A stretch of 64,000 nt of DNA, from positions 4,885 through 68,884 of the forward strand of contig JBBRQP010000008.1 of assembly GCA_038226175.1 (NCBI GenBank), read 5' to 3'. This stretch comes from JBBRQP01 sp038226175 (GTDB lineage Bacteria; Cyanobacteriota; Cyanobacteriia; Gloeobacterales; Anthocerotibacteraceae). Below, in pieces: positions 52,300 to 61,214 of the stretch. The notes under the pieces are model-generated. The model was not told the origin of the DNA. It saw only the letters and a program-made list of their open reading frames with translations, and did not search any database. The translations under genes and the position numbers were made by a program. Each line of letters begins with the position of its first letter. The stretch's first letter is position 1.

Positions 52300-53568
52300 A
52301 TGGACCACCCCCCTTCAGATTCAGCTCCTGAGTCTTTAGAATACGCGCTTGACGAACTGCGAGCTTTGCTAGTCGGATCCGAGCAAGACCGACTAGTTCG
52401 GCTGCAAGACCGCCTCGATAATCCTCAAAATTTTGCCCAAGAAGTCAGCCAGGTTTTACCTGATGCCCTCCAGCTCGGTCGTGCTCGTAATCGGCAACTT
52501 TTGCAAGCGCTACTGCCTTTACTCGAAGAAGCCCTGCTGCTTTCGGTCAAAAAGAACCCGCGTATCTTAATTGATATTTTGTTCCCGATTATCGGGCCGG
52601 TGATTCGTAAAAGTATCGCGCAGGCTCTACAAGGTGTTACCCAGTCTTTAAACCGTACTCTAGAGTTGAGTTTGTCAGCTCAGAGTTGGCGTTGGCGTTG
52701 GGAGGCTTGGCGTACTGGTACATCCTTTGCCGAGGTTGTCTTGGTGCGGACACTGATCTTTCGGGTAGAGCAAATTTTGCTGATCCATCGCGAGACCGGA
52801 TTATTGCTCGAACAACTGGGTAACAAGCTCGAAGATGCGGATCTGGTCTCAGGGATGTTGACAGCTATTCAAGATTTTGTGAACACAGCTTTTCAGGCTA
52901 AAGCAGGTAGCGAGCTTGATACCTTACAGATGGGTGATCTTACGGTTTGGATTGAAGTGGGGCCCAAGGCTGTTATTGCCGCGGTTGTGCGTAATACGCC
53001 ACCCCATACCCTACGTGCCACACTCAAAGAAGCGATCGAAGACCTCCATGTCTGCCATGGCGAAGAACTAAACAATTTCCAAGGCCAAGCCTTTGCGGTC
53101 AATCAAGAAGTGCTGCAATCAGAGTATGGCATCAATAAACCAGCTGCTGCCGCCATCCCTCGACTCAAATGGCCTTACTCGCGCCAAGTTGTGGGTCTGG
53201 CCGTTAGCTTAGGGCTGGCTCTGCTGCTATGGCGTGGCCTGATACAGGTACAGCACCAGCACGCTTGGCAAACCTATGTCAACCAATTGCGTAGTACTGC
53301 TGGACTAGTTGTGGTTTATACCAACGAACAAAATGGCACTTATATGATTTCAGGATTACGTGATCCTCTAGCTCAAGATCCGCAAACTTTGCTCACCAAT
53401 AGTGGCCTCGACCCCGCCCAGATCATCAGTAATTGGGAGCCTTATCAATCGCTACAGCCGTCCTTTGTACTTAAACGCGCCCAAGCTCTTTTACAGCCAC
53501 CACCCGGGGTTACCCTAAGTCTTAAGGATGGTATTCTTTACACCCAGGGTTCTGTCTTACCTAGTTAG
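52300..53568 (+). CDS. Cyanobacterial BON/OmpA-associated membrane protein, truncated
   Basis: This 422-residue protein has a conserved helical N-domain (ALLPLLEEALLLSVKKNPRI, LFPIIGPVIRKSIAQAL, WEAWRTGTSFAEVVLVRTLI). A transmembrane helix (about residues 295-312, VVGLAVSLGLALLLWRG) and a partial BON-like domain (YMISGLRDPLAQDPQTLL, VTLSLKDGILYTQGS) follow. Family members normally continue through BON into an OmpA peptidoglycan-binding domain. Here a TAG (53566-53568) stands where Trp is expected. The same frame continues RLKARKLLPALVGIQQIPE before TAA at 53626-53628, and no OmpA domain follows. It is therefore shortened. It probably acts with the adjacent coiled-coil and GTPase proteins. Confidence 0.75.
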   Translation: MDHPPSDSAPESLEYALDELRALLVGSEQDRLVRLQDRLDNPQNFAQEVSQVLPDALQLGRARNRQLLQALLPLLEEALLLSVKKNPRILIDILFPIIGPVIRKSIAQALQGVTQSLNRTLELSLSAQSWRWRWEAWRTGTSFAEVVLVRTLIFRVEQILLIHRETGLLLEQLGNKLEDADLVSGMLTAIQDFVNTAFQAKAGSELDTLQMGDLTVWIEVGPKAVIAAVVRNTPPHTLRATLKEAIEDLHVCHGEELNNFQGQAFAVNQEVLQSEYGINKPAAAAIPRLKWPYSRQVVGLAVSLGLALLLWRGLIQVQHQHAWQTYVNQLRSTAGLVVVYTNEQNGTYMISGLRDPLAQDPQTLLTNSGLDPAQIISNWEPYQSLQPSFVLKRAQALLQPPPGVTLSLKDGILYTQGSVLPS

Positions 53569-53681
53569 CGGCTTAAGGCTCGTAAACTATTACCTGCGCT
53601 TGTGGGTATTCAGCAAATACCCGAGTAAAGTTATAGTAAACAAAACCACAAATTGACGGCTACATGCTCAGGGGTAGATTA

Positions 53682-54194
53682 ATGATTCAGAAAAAAGCCT
53701 GTCTTCTAGGTGCTGCTGCTGTAGGTAAAACCAGCCTAGTTGCACGTTTTGTAAAGGGTGATTTTTCCGAGGCTTATCTCGCTACGATCGGAGTCAAAAT
53801 TGATAAGCGTATAGTACAAGTTGAGCAAGAACAAGTCAATCTTATCCTCTGGGATATTTCGGCACAAGAAGAGTTTGAAAAAGTTAAAGGGTTATATCTT
53901 GGTGGTTCCTCAGGGTATTTACTAGTAGCCGACAGCACCCGGCCTCAGACCTTAGACTGGATCAAAGAAAATTACGATGAAGTACAGCAACGTTTAGGCA
54001 ATATTCCTTTTGTGTTAGTACTCAATAAAGTTGATCTATCCACAACAAAACAATTTAGTGATGAACAGCTTGAGCCCTATCGACGTCTGGGCTGGACTAT
54101 CCTACGCAGTAGTGCCAAGACTGGCGCAGGTGTGGCTGAAGCATTTCAAATCTTAGCCGAAAAAATGTTGGCACCGCCCGGTTTACAAAAATAA
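53682..54194 (+). CDS. Ras/Rab-like small GTPase
   Basis: This 170-residue protein (ATG 53682; an upstream in-frame ATG is at 53664) has all G motifs: LLGAAAVGKTSLV (G1), the switch I threonine in YLATIGVKI (G2), WDISAQEEF (G3, with Ser in place of the usual Thr and Gln for catalysis), LVLNKVDL (G4) and SSAKTG (G5). It has no C-terminal Cys for lipid modification. Prokaryotic Ras-like GTPases of this sort are often encoded with coiled-coil or membrane partners and regulate polarity or surface functions. Here it follows the BON/OmpA-like gene. Confidence 0.85.
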   Translation: MIQKKACLLGAAAVGKTSLVARFVKGDFSEAYLATIGVKIDKRIVQVEQEQVNLILWDISAQEEFEKVKGLYLGGSSGYLLVADSTRPQTLDWIKENYDEVQQRLGNIPFVLVLNKVDLSTTKQFSDEQLEPYRRLGWTILRSSAKTGAGVAEAFQILAEKMLAPPGLQK

Positions 54195-54276
54195 CAACTT
54201 AGTGACGTTATTCCGAGAATATACGGAAACCATCTAAAATAGGCAGTGGCTTGCACATAGCCGGGGAAAACAGTAG

Positions 54277-54879
54277 GTGAATCCTGGACATGATGATCCA
54301 TACAATTTAGAACAAGAAAATGCCTATTATTTGGTTCAAAATTCTGTGCTCTTGGCCTTGAATTGTGAGGGTCACATCGAACAGGTCAGTCCCTCTGTAA
54401 TACGTATCTTGGGATATAGGCCAACTAACCTGGTTGGCACAAGCTTTTTTGATTATTTACACCCTGATGATTTGCCGATCATCCGTGCAGTTTTTTTTGA
54501 TGCGCTTTGGAGAACCGAACTCGCTGTCATGACCGATTTTCGCTTTCGTCATGCCCAAGGTAGCTGGACTTATCTCGAATCTATGGGAACTATTACTAAT
54601 CGGCAGGGATATCATGTGCTTGACTGCCACGACATCACCGAACGTAAACGCATTGAAGAAGCCCTCCGTCAGCAACACGAACACTCCGCTGAGCTCGCGC
54701 AACAACTGGTTGAGGCTAACCACTATCTTGAGGATCAAGTCAGCGAACGCACGGCTCAATTAGCACGCGCCTTAGCCTACGAAGCCGTCCTCAAACGCAT
54801 CACCGATAAGGTGCGCGATAGCCTAGACGAGCAGCATATCTTTAAAACAGCGGTACTGGGAGTTGGGCTTGACGACTAA
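54277..54879 (+). CDS. Histidine kinase, N-terminal fragment (PAS domain), frameshifted
   Basis: The open part begins at GTG 54277. A PAS fold has ILGYRPTNLVGTSFFDYLHP and DCHDITERKRIEEAL. A coiled coil (LVEANHYLEDQVSERTAQLA) and the start of a GAF domain (ITDKVRDSLDEQHIFKTAV) follow. It then runs into LGVGLDD and a stop. The conserved continuation (ELGLTTKSDRCLVAF) is in the next frame. Removing one G from the GGG at 54858-54860 restores it. Repaired, this and the next entry form one 564-residue PAS-GAF-HisKA-HATPase kinase. Sensor input cannot be told. Confidence 0.8.
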   Translation: MNPGHDDPYNLEQENAYYLVQNSVLLALNCEGHIEQVSPSVIRILGYRPTNLVGTSFFDYLHPDDLPIIRAVFFDALWRTELAVMTDFRFRHAQGSWTYLESMGTITNRQGYHVLDCHDITERKRIEEALRQQHEHSAELAQQLVEANHYLEDQVSERTAQLARALAYEAVLKRITDKVRDSLDEQHIFKTAVLGVGLDD

Positions 54880-55972
54880 GTCTGATCGCTGTTTGGTTGC
54901 ATTCCACGACCAAGAGCAGCAACTAGCGACGCTTACTTATGAATATAAAAAGCACAGAAATCGCCATTCCTTTGCTGGCACCAATATTCCTATGCATGAA
55001 GCCCATGAGGTGTATGCACAGCTTCTGGCTGGCGAACACTACTATGCTCAATCGGCACAGATTGGTCAAGTGGCTTGTTTTCAGACGGTTGCCGATTATT
55101 TATTTTGCCCCATTTCCCATGACCTTAGGGTAATTGGCAATTTGGTTTTGACTCATCCGCCGGGGCAAGGCTTTGATGCCTTGGAGATTCGTCTGGTCGA
55201 GCAAGTAGCCAATCAATGCGCCATTGCCCTACGTCAAGCCCGCCTCTATCAGGAAGCACAAAGTCAAGTAGCCGAATTACAAAAACTAGCCCAGCTCAAA
55301 AATGATTTTCTGAGTACGGTATCTCATGAGTTACGTACCCCCATGACCAATATCAAAATGGCGGTAGTGATGCTCAAAGAGCATGTTGTGGAACCTCGCG
55401 GACAACGTTATATGGAAATTCTTGAAAATGAATGTACCCGCGAAATCAATCTCATCAATGACCTTTTGGAGTTACAGCGCATTGAGGCTGATGATCCCAA
55501 TCCTGTTAACCTACAGCCCATCTACCTAGAGCAATGGTTACCTTCTTTGGTTGCCCCTTATCTGATCCGTACCCATAAACAACAACAGACCTTTCATTTG
55601 ACGATCGCCGAGCTGCTCCCGCCATTGCTCTGTGATACCGCCAAACTCCACCGTATTCTGACCGAACTCTTAAATAATGCCTGCAAATACACCACAGCCC
55701 AAGGGACGATTGTGATGCGAGCAGATATGGAAAATAAAGCCTTTCGCTTTACAGTGAGTAACACTGGTACATCAATTGCGCCCCCAGAATTGGAGCGTAT
55801 GTTTGAGAAGTTTTATCGCATTCCCAACGATAATCCCTGGCAGCAAGGCGGCACTGGCTTAGGTCTTGCCCTAGTCAAAAGTTTAATCAAACAACTCAGA
55901 GGTACAATTACGGCGATGAGTGTCGATGGATACACAACTTTCACCATAATGCTGCCAAATCAGCCACAATGA
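54863..55972 (+). CDS. Histidine kinase, C-terminal fragment (GAF, HisKA, HATPase)
   Basis: This frame opens with TTG 54863. GAF residues include LGLTTKSDRCLVAFHD, ISHDLRVIGNLVLTHPPGQG and RLVEQVANQCAIALRQARLY. The H-box is FLSTVSHELRTPMTNIKM, the N-box LTELLNNACKYT, and the G boxes GTGLGLALVKSLIKQL. All catalytic motifs are intact. As a separate protein it would begin in the middle of the GAF domain, so internal initiation at TTG is unlikely to be natural. The upstream PAS part (54277-54879) belongs to it. It is followed by bacterioferritin 19 bp later. Confidence 0.85.
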   Translation: MGLTTKSDRCLVAFHDQEQQLATLTYEYKKHRNRHSFAGTNIPMHEAHEVYAQLLAGEHYYAQSAQIGQVACFQTVADYLFCPISHDLRVIGNLVLTHPPGQGFDALEIRLVEQVANQCAIALRQARLYQEAQSQVAELQKLAQLKNDFLSTVSHELRTPMTNIKMAVVMLKEHVVEPRGQRYMEILENECTREINLINDLLELQRIEADDPNPVNLQPIYLEQWLPSLVAPYLIRTHKQQQTFHLTIAELLPPLLCDTAKLHRILTELLNNACKYTTAQGTIVMRADMENKAFRFTVSNTGTSIAPPELERMFEKFYRIPNDNPWQQGGTGLGLALVKSLIKQLRGTITAMSVDGYTTFTIMLPNQPQ

Positions 55973-55991
55973 GAAAGATTTTTATTGAAGG

Positions 55992-56441
55992 ATGACTGTG
56001 CAAGAACTTGATCTCGAAGCAACGATTGCTTTGCTTAATGCAATTATGGAATACGAATTGGCGGGAGTTGTCCGTTACACTCACTTTTCGCTGATGGTGA
56101 CCGGTCCTAACCGTTTGCCGATTGTACAATTTTTTAAGGCTCAAGCTAGTGAATCACTTCTTCATGCTCAGCAAGCTGGGGAGATCTTGACAGGACTCGA
56201 CGGTCATCCAAGTCTTAAGATTGCACCGATTGAGGAAACTCACCGTCACGCAATCCGGGATGTTTTGGAAGAGAGCTTTAACCATGAAAAAGCCGCGCTC
56301 GCGCTTTATAAACAGCTCCTTGTTACTGTGCAAGACCGTAGTGTCTTCCTCGAAGAATATACCCGTACGATCATTGGCAAAGAAGAAATGCATGTGATTG
56401 AGCTTAGAAAAATGTTGCGCGACTACAGCATCGCTGCGTAA
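55992..56441 (+). CDS. bfr: Bacterioferritin (ferritin-like diiron protein)
   Basis: This 149-residue four-helix protein has the ferroxidase ligands in AIMEYELAGVVRYTHFS (Glu, plus Tyr/His), ESLLHAQQAGEIL (Glu and His), SFNHEKAALALYKQLL (Glu) and GKEEMHVIELRKML (Glu/His). The Bfr family stores iron and detoxifies ferrous ion in 24-mers. The haem-ligating Met of classical Bfr could be Met52 or absent. It sits 19 bp after the kinase, and a terminator follows its stop, so it may be a kinase-associated operon member. Confidence 0.85.
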   Translation: MTVQELDLEATIALLNAIMEYELAGVVRYTHFSLMVTGPNRLPIVQFFKAQASESLLHAQQAGEILTGLDGHPSLKIAPIEETHRHAIRDVLEESFNHEKAALALYKQLLVTVQDRSVFLEEYTRTIIGKEEMHVIELRKMLRDYSIAA

Positions 56442-56531
56442 CCGTAGGCATAAGTTGGGCTCAAACACTCAGCCGGCCACTTTACGCTCGCAATCAAGCA
56501 TCAGTAGCAGCGCAGCAAATTTTTGATAAAC

Positions 56532-56563
56532 AAAAAAGCCGCTCTTGTGGAAGCGGCTTTTTT
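56532..56563. terminator. Bidirectional rho-independent terminator between bfr and glnN
   Basis: AAAAAAGCCGCT and AGCGGCTTTTTT form a perfect stem with an 8-nt loop (56532-56563). A-run and T-run flanks make it work in both directions. It separates bfr (plus strand) from glnN (minus strand), which converge here. Confidence 0.9.
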
Positions 56564-56581
56564 ATACTTAAAGTTCAAGCA

Positions 56582-58753
56582 CTACTTAATAAAAAGCATT
56601 TCTTGATAAGTAGGCAATGGCCACAGTTCATCGGCGATTTCGGCTTCGAGAGCATCTACATCGACGCGTACATCATCCATTTGCGGGCGGATTGTCTGAG
56701 CCGCAAACTGAAGATGGTCTTCGAGGGCTGCAAAATCATGCTTCTCAATGCTTTCATCAAGAGTTTTGATTTTAGCCATCATCGAAGAAACCAAGGTGGC
56801 AATCGTCTTAACAGTTTCTCTTTCGAGGGTAATACCCAAGCCATCCAAACTGCTAATCGTTTCGCTTAAGACCGAAAGGTACTTGACAGCGGCTGGGTAG
56901 ATGATCGTTTTGGACATGCTCACAACGAGCTTGGCTTCCACTTCGATTGATTTGAGGTACTGCTCAGCGTAGGTCTCAAAGCGGCTAGCCAACTCAACAG
57001 GCGTCAGTACGCCAGACTTGTCAAACAGATCACGGATATCTTCTTGCTTAAGAACCGGCAGCGCGTCAGCGGACGTACGCAAGTTAGCCAAACCCCGTTT
57101 AGCGGCAAGTTGGTGCCATTCATCGGAATAGCCATTACCGTTAAAGACGACTGCGCCATGCTCTTCAATCACTTCCTTGAGGATGGTTTGAATGGCTGCG
57201 TAGAGTTCGGTGCCTTGAGCTAATTCAGCGTCAAGTTTGTTAGCGATCCAGTCAAGAGAATCTGCCAAGATCGTGTTCATCGCCACCAAAGGTCCAGACA
57301 CAGACTGACCGGAGCCCACCGCACGAAACTCAAAACGATTACCCGTAAAGGCAAAAGGCGAAGTACGGTTACGGTCTCCAGCATCTTTGGGCAATTCCGG
57401 TAGGGTATCTACACCCAAGTGCATGACTCCTCTAGCCTGAGAACCAGTCAAAGCACCCTGACGAATTTGCTCGAATACATCTTCGAGCTGAGAACCTAAA
57501 TAAATCGAGATGATCGCAGGCGGTGCTTCGTTAGCCCCTAGACGGTGATCATTACTCGCAGAAGCAATGACCGCACGTAGTAAAGGGCCGTATTTGTGAA
57601 CTCCCCGAATCACTGCGCCACAAAACAGCAGGAATTGGGCATTGGCATGGGGAGTGTCACCGGGGTCTAAGAGATTACCTTGGGTAGCATTGCCCACCGA
57701 CCAGTTGACGTGCTTACCTGAACCATTGATGCCAGCAAAGGGCTTCTCATGGAGTAGACAGACAAAGCCATGTTGTTTGGCAGTATTACGCAAGATCGTC
57801 ATCAACAATTGTTGGTGGTCACTCGCGACGTTCGCCGCTTCAAAGTAAGGCGCGATTTCAAACTGACCGGGGGCGACTTCGTTGTGGCGGGTCTTGGCGG
57901 GGATGCCCAAGCGATAGAGTCTTTCTTCGACATCTTGCATGAAGACTTGCACGCGCTCAGGGATTGCCGCGAAGTAATGATCTTCAAATTGTTGACCCTT
58001 GGGCGAGGGTCTACCAAACAATGTACGGCCTGTCAAGAGTAAGTCAGGGCGTAAGTTAGCAAAATTGGCATCGACCAAGAAATATTCTTGCTCGGCGCCA
58101 CAGCTAGAGTTGACGGGTGCAACCATTGTGTTACCCAATTGCTTGAGTACCCGGGTTGCCGCTTTATTCATCGCTGCGATCGAACGCAAGAGAGGTGTTT
58201 TTTTGTCGAGAGCTTCACCCGTCCACGACACAAAAGCCGTCGGAATACACAGGGTCATGCCATTGTCTGTTTCCATGACATAGGCTGGGCTTGTGACATC
58301 CCAGGCAGTATAGCCGCGAGCTTCAAAGGTCGAACGAATCCCACCATTAGGGAAAGAAGAAGCATCAGGTTCCCCCTGAATCAGCAATTTACCAGCAAAT
58401 TCGGAGATGACCGAGCCGTCACTTTGTACCGAGATAAAACCATCATGTTTTTCGGCAGTGGCATTCGTTAAAGGATAAAAGACGTGGGAGTAATATAGCG
58501 CACCCTTAGAAACAGCCCAATCTTTCATCGCTGCAGCTACGGCATCAGCGACCGATGCATCCAGTTTTTCGCCCGATTCGATCGTCTTTTTGAGAGATTT
58601 GAAGACAGTTTTGGGCAAGCGTTCTTGCATCTTAGCCAGGGTAAATACATCCGCTGCCCAGAGTTCTTCTAAACGTTTTGGTGCTTTGGCAGGCTTTGTT
58701 GCCCGATTAGTTATTTCATGAATTGCTTTGACGCGTGACTCGTTGCCGCTCAT
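56582..58753 (-). CDS. glnN: Glutamine synthetase type III
   Basis: I start at ATG 58753, with AAGGAAGGG upstream, giving 723 residues. GSIII motifs include the catalytic NSSCGAEQEYFLVD, EVAPGQFEIAPYF, LLHEKPFAGINGSGKHVNWS and RLGANEAPPAIISIYLG, with a C-terminal helical extension typical of the large (75-80 kDa) form. It makes glutamine from ammonium, glutamate and ATP as dodecamers. In cyanobacteria GlnN supplements GlnA under nitrogen starvation. An NtcA binding site and a matching -10 lie upstream, so it is expected to be induced by nitrogen deficiency. Confidence 0.95.
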   Translation of the reverse strand: MSGNESRVKAIHEITNRATKPAKAPKRLEELWAADVFTLAKMQERLPKTVFKSLKKTIESGEKLDASVADAVAAAMKDWAVSKGALYYSHVFYPLTNATAEKHDGFISVQSDGSVISEFAGKLLIQGEPDASSFPNGGIRSTFEARGYTAWDVTSPAYVMETDNGMTLCIPTAFVSWTGEALDKKTPLLRSIAAMNKAATRVLKQLGNTMVAPVNSSCGAEQEYFLVDANFANLRPDLLLTGRTLFGRPSPKGQQFEDHYFAAIPERVQVFMQDVEERLYRLGIPAKTRHNEVAPGQFEIAPYFEAANVASDHQQLLMTILRNTAKQHGFVCLLHEKPFAGINGSGKHVNWSVGNATQGNLLDPGDTPHANAQFLLFCGAVIRGVHKYGPLLRAVIASASNDHRLGANEAPPAIISIYLGSQLEDVFEQIRQGALTGSQARGVMHLGVDTLPELPKDAGDRNRTSPFAFTGNRFEFRAVGSGQSVSGPLVAMNTILADSLDWIANKLDAELAQGTELYAAIQTILKEVIEEHGAVVFNGNGYSDEWHQLAAKRGLANLRTSADALPVLKQEDIRDLFDKSGVLTPVELASRFETYAEQYLKSIEVEAKLVVSMSKTIIYPAAVKYLSVLSETISSLDGLGITLERETVKTIATLVSSMMAKIKTLDESIEKHDFAALEDHLQFAAQTIRPQMDDVRVDVDALEAEIADELWPLPTYQEMLFIK

Positions 58754-58792
58754 GTTCCCTTCCTTAAAAAGAAAAATCTTTGTTAGACCGCT

Positions 58793-58834
58793 AGCATAAT
58801 TTGCTGTGCGCAAGGGGAATGTATTGTAGATAAC
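58793..58834 (-). promoter_or_regulatory. NtcA-activated promoter of glnN
   Basis: On the minus strand an NtcA-type palindrome GTT-N8-TAC (58821-58834) is followed after exactly 22 bp by a TATGCT -10 box (58793-58798). This matches the class II NtcA consensus GTA-N8-TAC, then N20-24, then TAN3T with one mismatch in the palindrome. The -10 lies 40 bp upstream of the ATG. GlnN is a known NtcA target in other cyanobacteria. Confidence 0.75.
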
Positions 58835-58936
58835 AAAATAACGTTAGATCAGAGATTGCAAGTGTTGATTTTACCTAGATTACGTGATTGCGCTCTACTA
58901 CCTAGCGAGAGACTACAAAAAATCGTGCCTATGCAC

Positions 58937-60685
58937 CTAGGCAACTACGGCTGATTCCATCTGATATTGCACCCATAACTGCCGATAAAAGCCATTAGCC
59001 TGTAATAGTTGCTCGGGTGACCCGCATTCAACCAGATGACCTTGATCGAGTACGAGCACGCGGTCGGCACGGGCGGCCGCCGTCAGGCGATGGGTAATAA
59101 AAATGACAGTCTTACGGCTCTGGCTACTGAGATTATTAAGGATATTTTCGGCAGTTTCGTTATCCACACTAGAGAGCGCGTCATCGAGAATGAGTACCTG
59201 CGAATCCATGATCAAAGCTCTCGCCAAGGCTACCCGCTGACGCTGACCACCAGATAGGGTGATCCCACGCTCACCAACGAGAGTTTCATAACCCTGGGGA
59301 AATGTCATAATCTCATCATGAACCCGAGCTAATTTTGCCGCCTCAATAATTTTATCCAGGGCGGTATCAGGACGACCGTAGCGGATATTCTCGGCAACTG
59401 TGGCTCCAAATAAAAAGCTTTCTTGCGGTACATAAGCCATCTGATAACGCAAGTCCGTCAACCGCAACTGAGTAATATCGTGCTCGTCCAAAAAAAGCTG
59501 GTTCGCCTCGATTTCAAGTAAACGGCACAGGGCATTGGCAAGGGTCGTTTTACCTGATCCCACAGCACCGACCACAGCGACGACTTCACCGGGTTTGATC
59601 ACAAAACTCACATGGTCTAGGGCTGGCGTTTTGATACCCGGATAGGTGAAAGTCAGATCCTGTGCTCGAATTAGACCTTCTACCGTACTCAGGCTTTGAG
59701 CATTGGGAGCATCTTGGATCGAAGGCGGGGCATCAATGATCGATTCGATGCGTTCGATACTGACTTGTCCACGTTGGAAAGAGGTAATTGTAAACCCTAA
59801 TAATGCGGTGGGAAAAACTAGCCGTTCGACATAGACCGTCAGAGCTGTCAGTGAACCAATGGTCAGAGTCCCGGCGGCTAAACGCGGTCCGCCAAAAGCA
59901 ATGATAATAATCACACTCGCTGCTGCCATGCCACCAAGGATAGGAAATAACAGGTTACGGCTTAGTGCCAGACGCACGTTAGCGTCCCGTAGCCGATAGT
60001 TGCGCTCCTGAAAAGCCCGACGTTCGTTTTCTTCTTGGGCATAAACTTTAATTAGCGCAATCCCACTGAGATCCTCTTGAATCAAATTACTGACATCGCC
60101 GATCTCTTCTTGCACGGCGAGTTGCTCTTCGCGCAGACGACTACTAAAGACCAGCACCACACTGAGCATGATTGGATAAACCAACATGGATAAAAAGGTC
60201 AGCTGACCGTCTAGCGCTATCATCAGGGGCAAGGTAAATAGATAAGCAAAAAAAGTATTGACAATACTCAACACCGAAAACCCTAAAAGGCGACGGATAT
60301 TGTCCACATCATTGGTGGCACGGCTAATCAAATCACCAGCAGAGTTTTGACCAAAGTAAGATGGAGCCATCTGTAAAAGATGTTCAAACAAGCGTTTTTT
60401 GATACTAAATTCAACTTGTCGCCCAATCCCAAACAAGAGTTGTCGTGAATAAACCCGGACACCCAGCATCACAATCGCTAGACCTACTAACCATAGACAA
60501 TTAGTCGCTAGACTGGCATTATTGATACCTTTACCCAGACTATCTACTGTATCTTTGATGCGCCAGGGAATGTACACCCCCAACAAATTTGTTACCAGTA
60601 GCGACCCAATACCCAATAACAACGCTGTGGTGTTGGGCTTGAGATAACTGACCATCTTTGACCAAAAAGGATAGGCTGCCATCAT
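58937..60685 (-). CDS. ABC transporter, fused permease and ATPase (lipid/multidrug exporter type)
   Basis: I start at ATG 60685 (582 residues), the first in-frame Met before the first helix. An upstream ATG (60754) would add 23 residues without a clear ribosome binding site. Six transmembrane helices cover residues 15-300 (ABC_membrane domain). The ATPase has Walker A AVGAVGSGKTTLA, signature ITLSGGQRQRVALARAL, Walker B SQVLILDDALSSVD and the H-loop FITHRLTAAA. It is a half-transporter acting as a homodimer or with a partner. The substrate is not evident. It starts at an unlinked promoter. Confidence 0.9.
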   Translation of the reverse strand: MMAAYPFWSKMVSYLKPNTTALLLGIGSLLVTNLLGVYIPWRIKDTVDSLGKGINNASLATNCLWLVGLAIVMLGVRVYSRQLLFGIGRQVEFSIKKRLFEHLLQMAPSYFGQNSAGDLISRATNDVDNIRRLLGFSVLSIVNTFFAYLFTLPLMIALDGQLTFLSMLVYPIMLSVVLVFSSRLREEQLAVQEEIGDVSNLIQEDLSGIALIKVYAQEENERRAFQERNYRLRDANVRLALSRNLLFPILGGMAAASVIIIIAFGGPRLAAGTLTIGSLTALTVYVERLVFPTALLGFTITSFQRGQVSIERIESIIDAPPSIQDAPNAQSLSTVEGLIRAQDLTFTYPGIKTPALDHVSFVIKPGEVVAVVGAVGSGKTTLANALCRLLEIEANQLFLDEHDITQLRLTDLRYQMAYVPQESFLFGATVAENIRYGRPDTALDKIIEAAKLARVHDEIMTFPQGYETLVGERGITLSGGQRQRVALARALIMDSQVLILDDALSSVDNETAENILNNLSSQSRKTVIFITHRLTAAARADRVLVLDQGHLVECGSPEQLLQANGFYRQLWVQYQMESAVVA

Positions 60686-60974
60686 TCTAGTGTAGAGGAA
60701 AATCTCTAGTATAGGCTTTGGCTGTCTAGGCTTGGCGTAACGGCAAGCACTCATTTTTCGGCTATTTGACCAAGTCGGGCATATTAATCAAGGTGTCTTA
60801 TGGCTATGTCAAGTTTCTTGCGTCAACTATGCTCTAGCTCGACTAACGATAACTGTTCTACTTGCTGTTGAATTTCTGCGGGCAGCTAATTTTTGGATGT
60901 GATGTATGGAGAGATGGCGTTTTTGGGCTAAAGCGGCTGAAGCAATCCACTCAGGTTTGAAAGTAGGCAATAAA

Positions 60975-61214
60975 TTACTGTATATCCTGCTGATTATCAG
61001 CAAAACGACTGCGTAAGAGCATATTCTGAAATCGTTGACTAGTCTCACGGGCTAGAGACTTTAACTGTTCATCGGAAGCGGCTTGGAGACCACATTCACG
61101 GAGTAGTCCTTCTACTACCACGTCAACCATTGGCATCCGCGAGTTCTTTTGGTACTCTTCCCAGCAAATAGCAGCGGCTTTGGTAACAATTACATCAAGG
61201 ATGGCTTGGGGCAT
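60975..61214 (-). CDS. Small cyanobacterial hypothetical protein
   Basis: The 79-residue frame MPQAILDVIVTKAAAICWEE then YQKNSRMPMVDVVVEGLL ends in a polar helix. It has no signal or catalytic motif. Codon usage looks coding and it has its own ATG. I do not recognise the family with certainty. It lies between the ABC exporter and the HAS-barrel-like gene, all minus strand. Confidence 0.45.
   Translation of the reverse strand: MPQAILDVIVTKAAAICWEEYQKNSRMPMVDVVVEGLLRECGLQAASDEQLKSLARETSQRFQNMLLRSRFADNQQDIQ

Noticed and set aside
60827..61048. Minus-strand open frame of 73 codons upstream of the ABC exporter
   Set aside because: It overlaps the small hypothetical gene, has an odd Arg/Ala/Ser-rich composition and no family resemblance, so it is likely chance.
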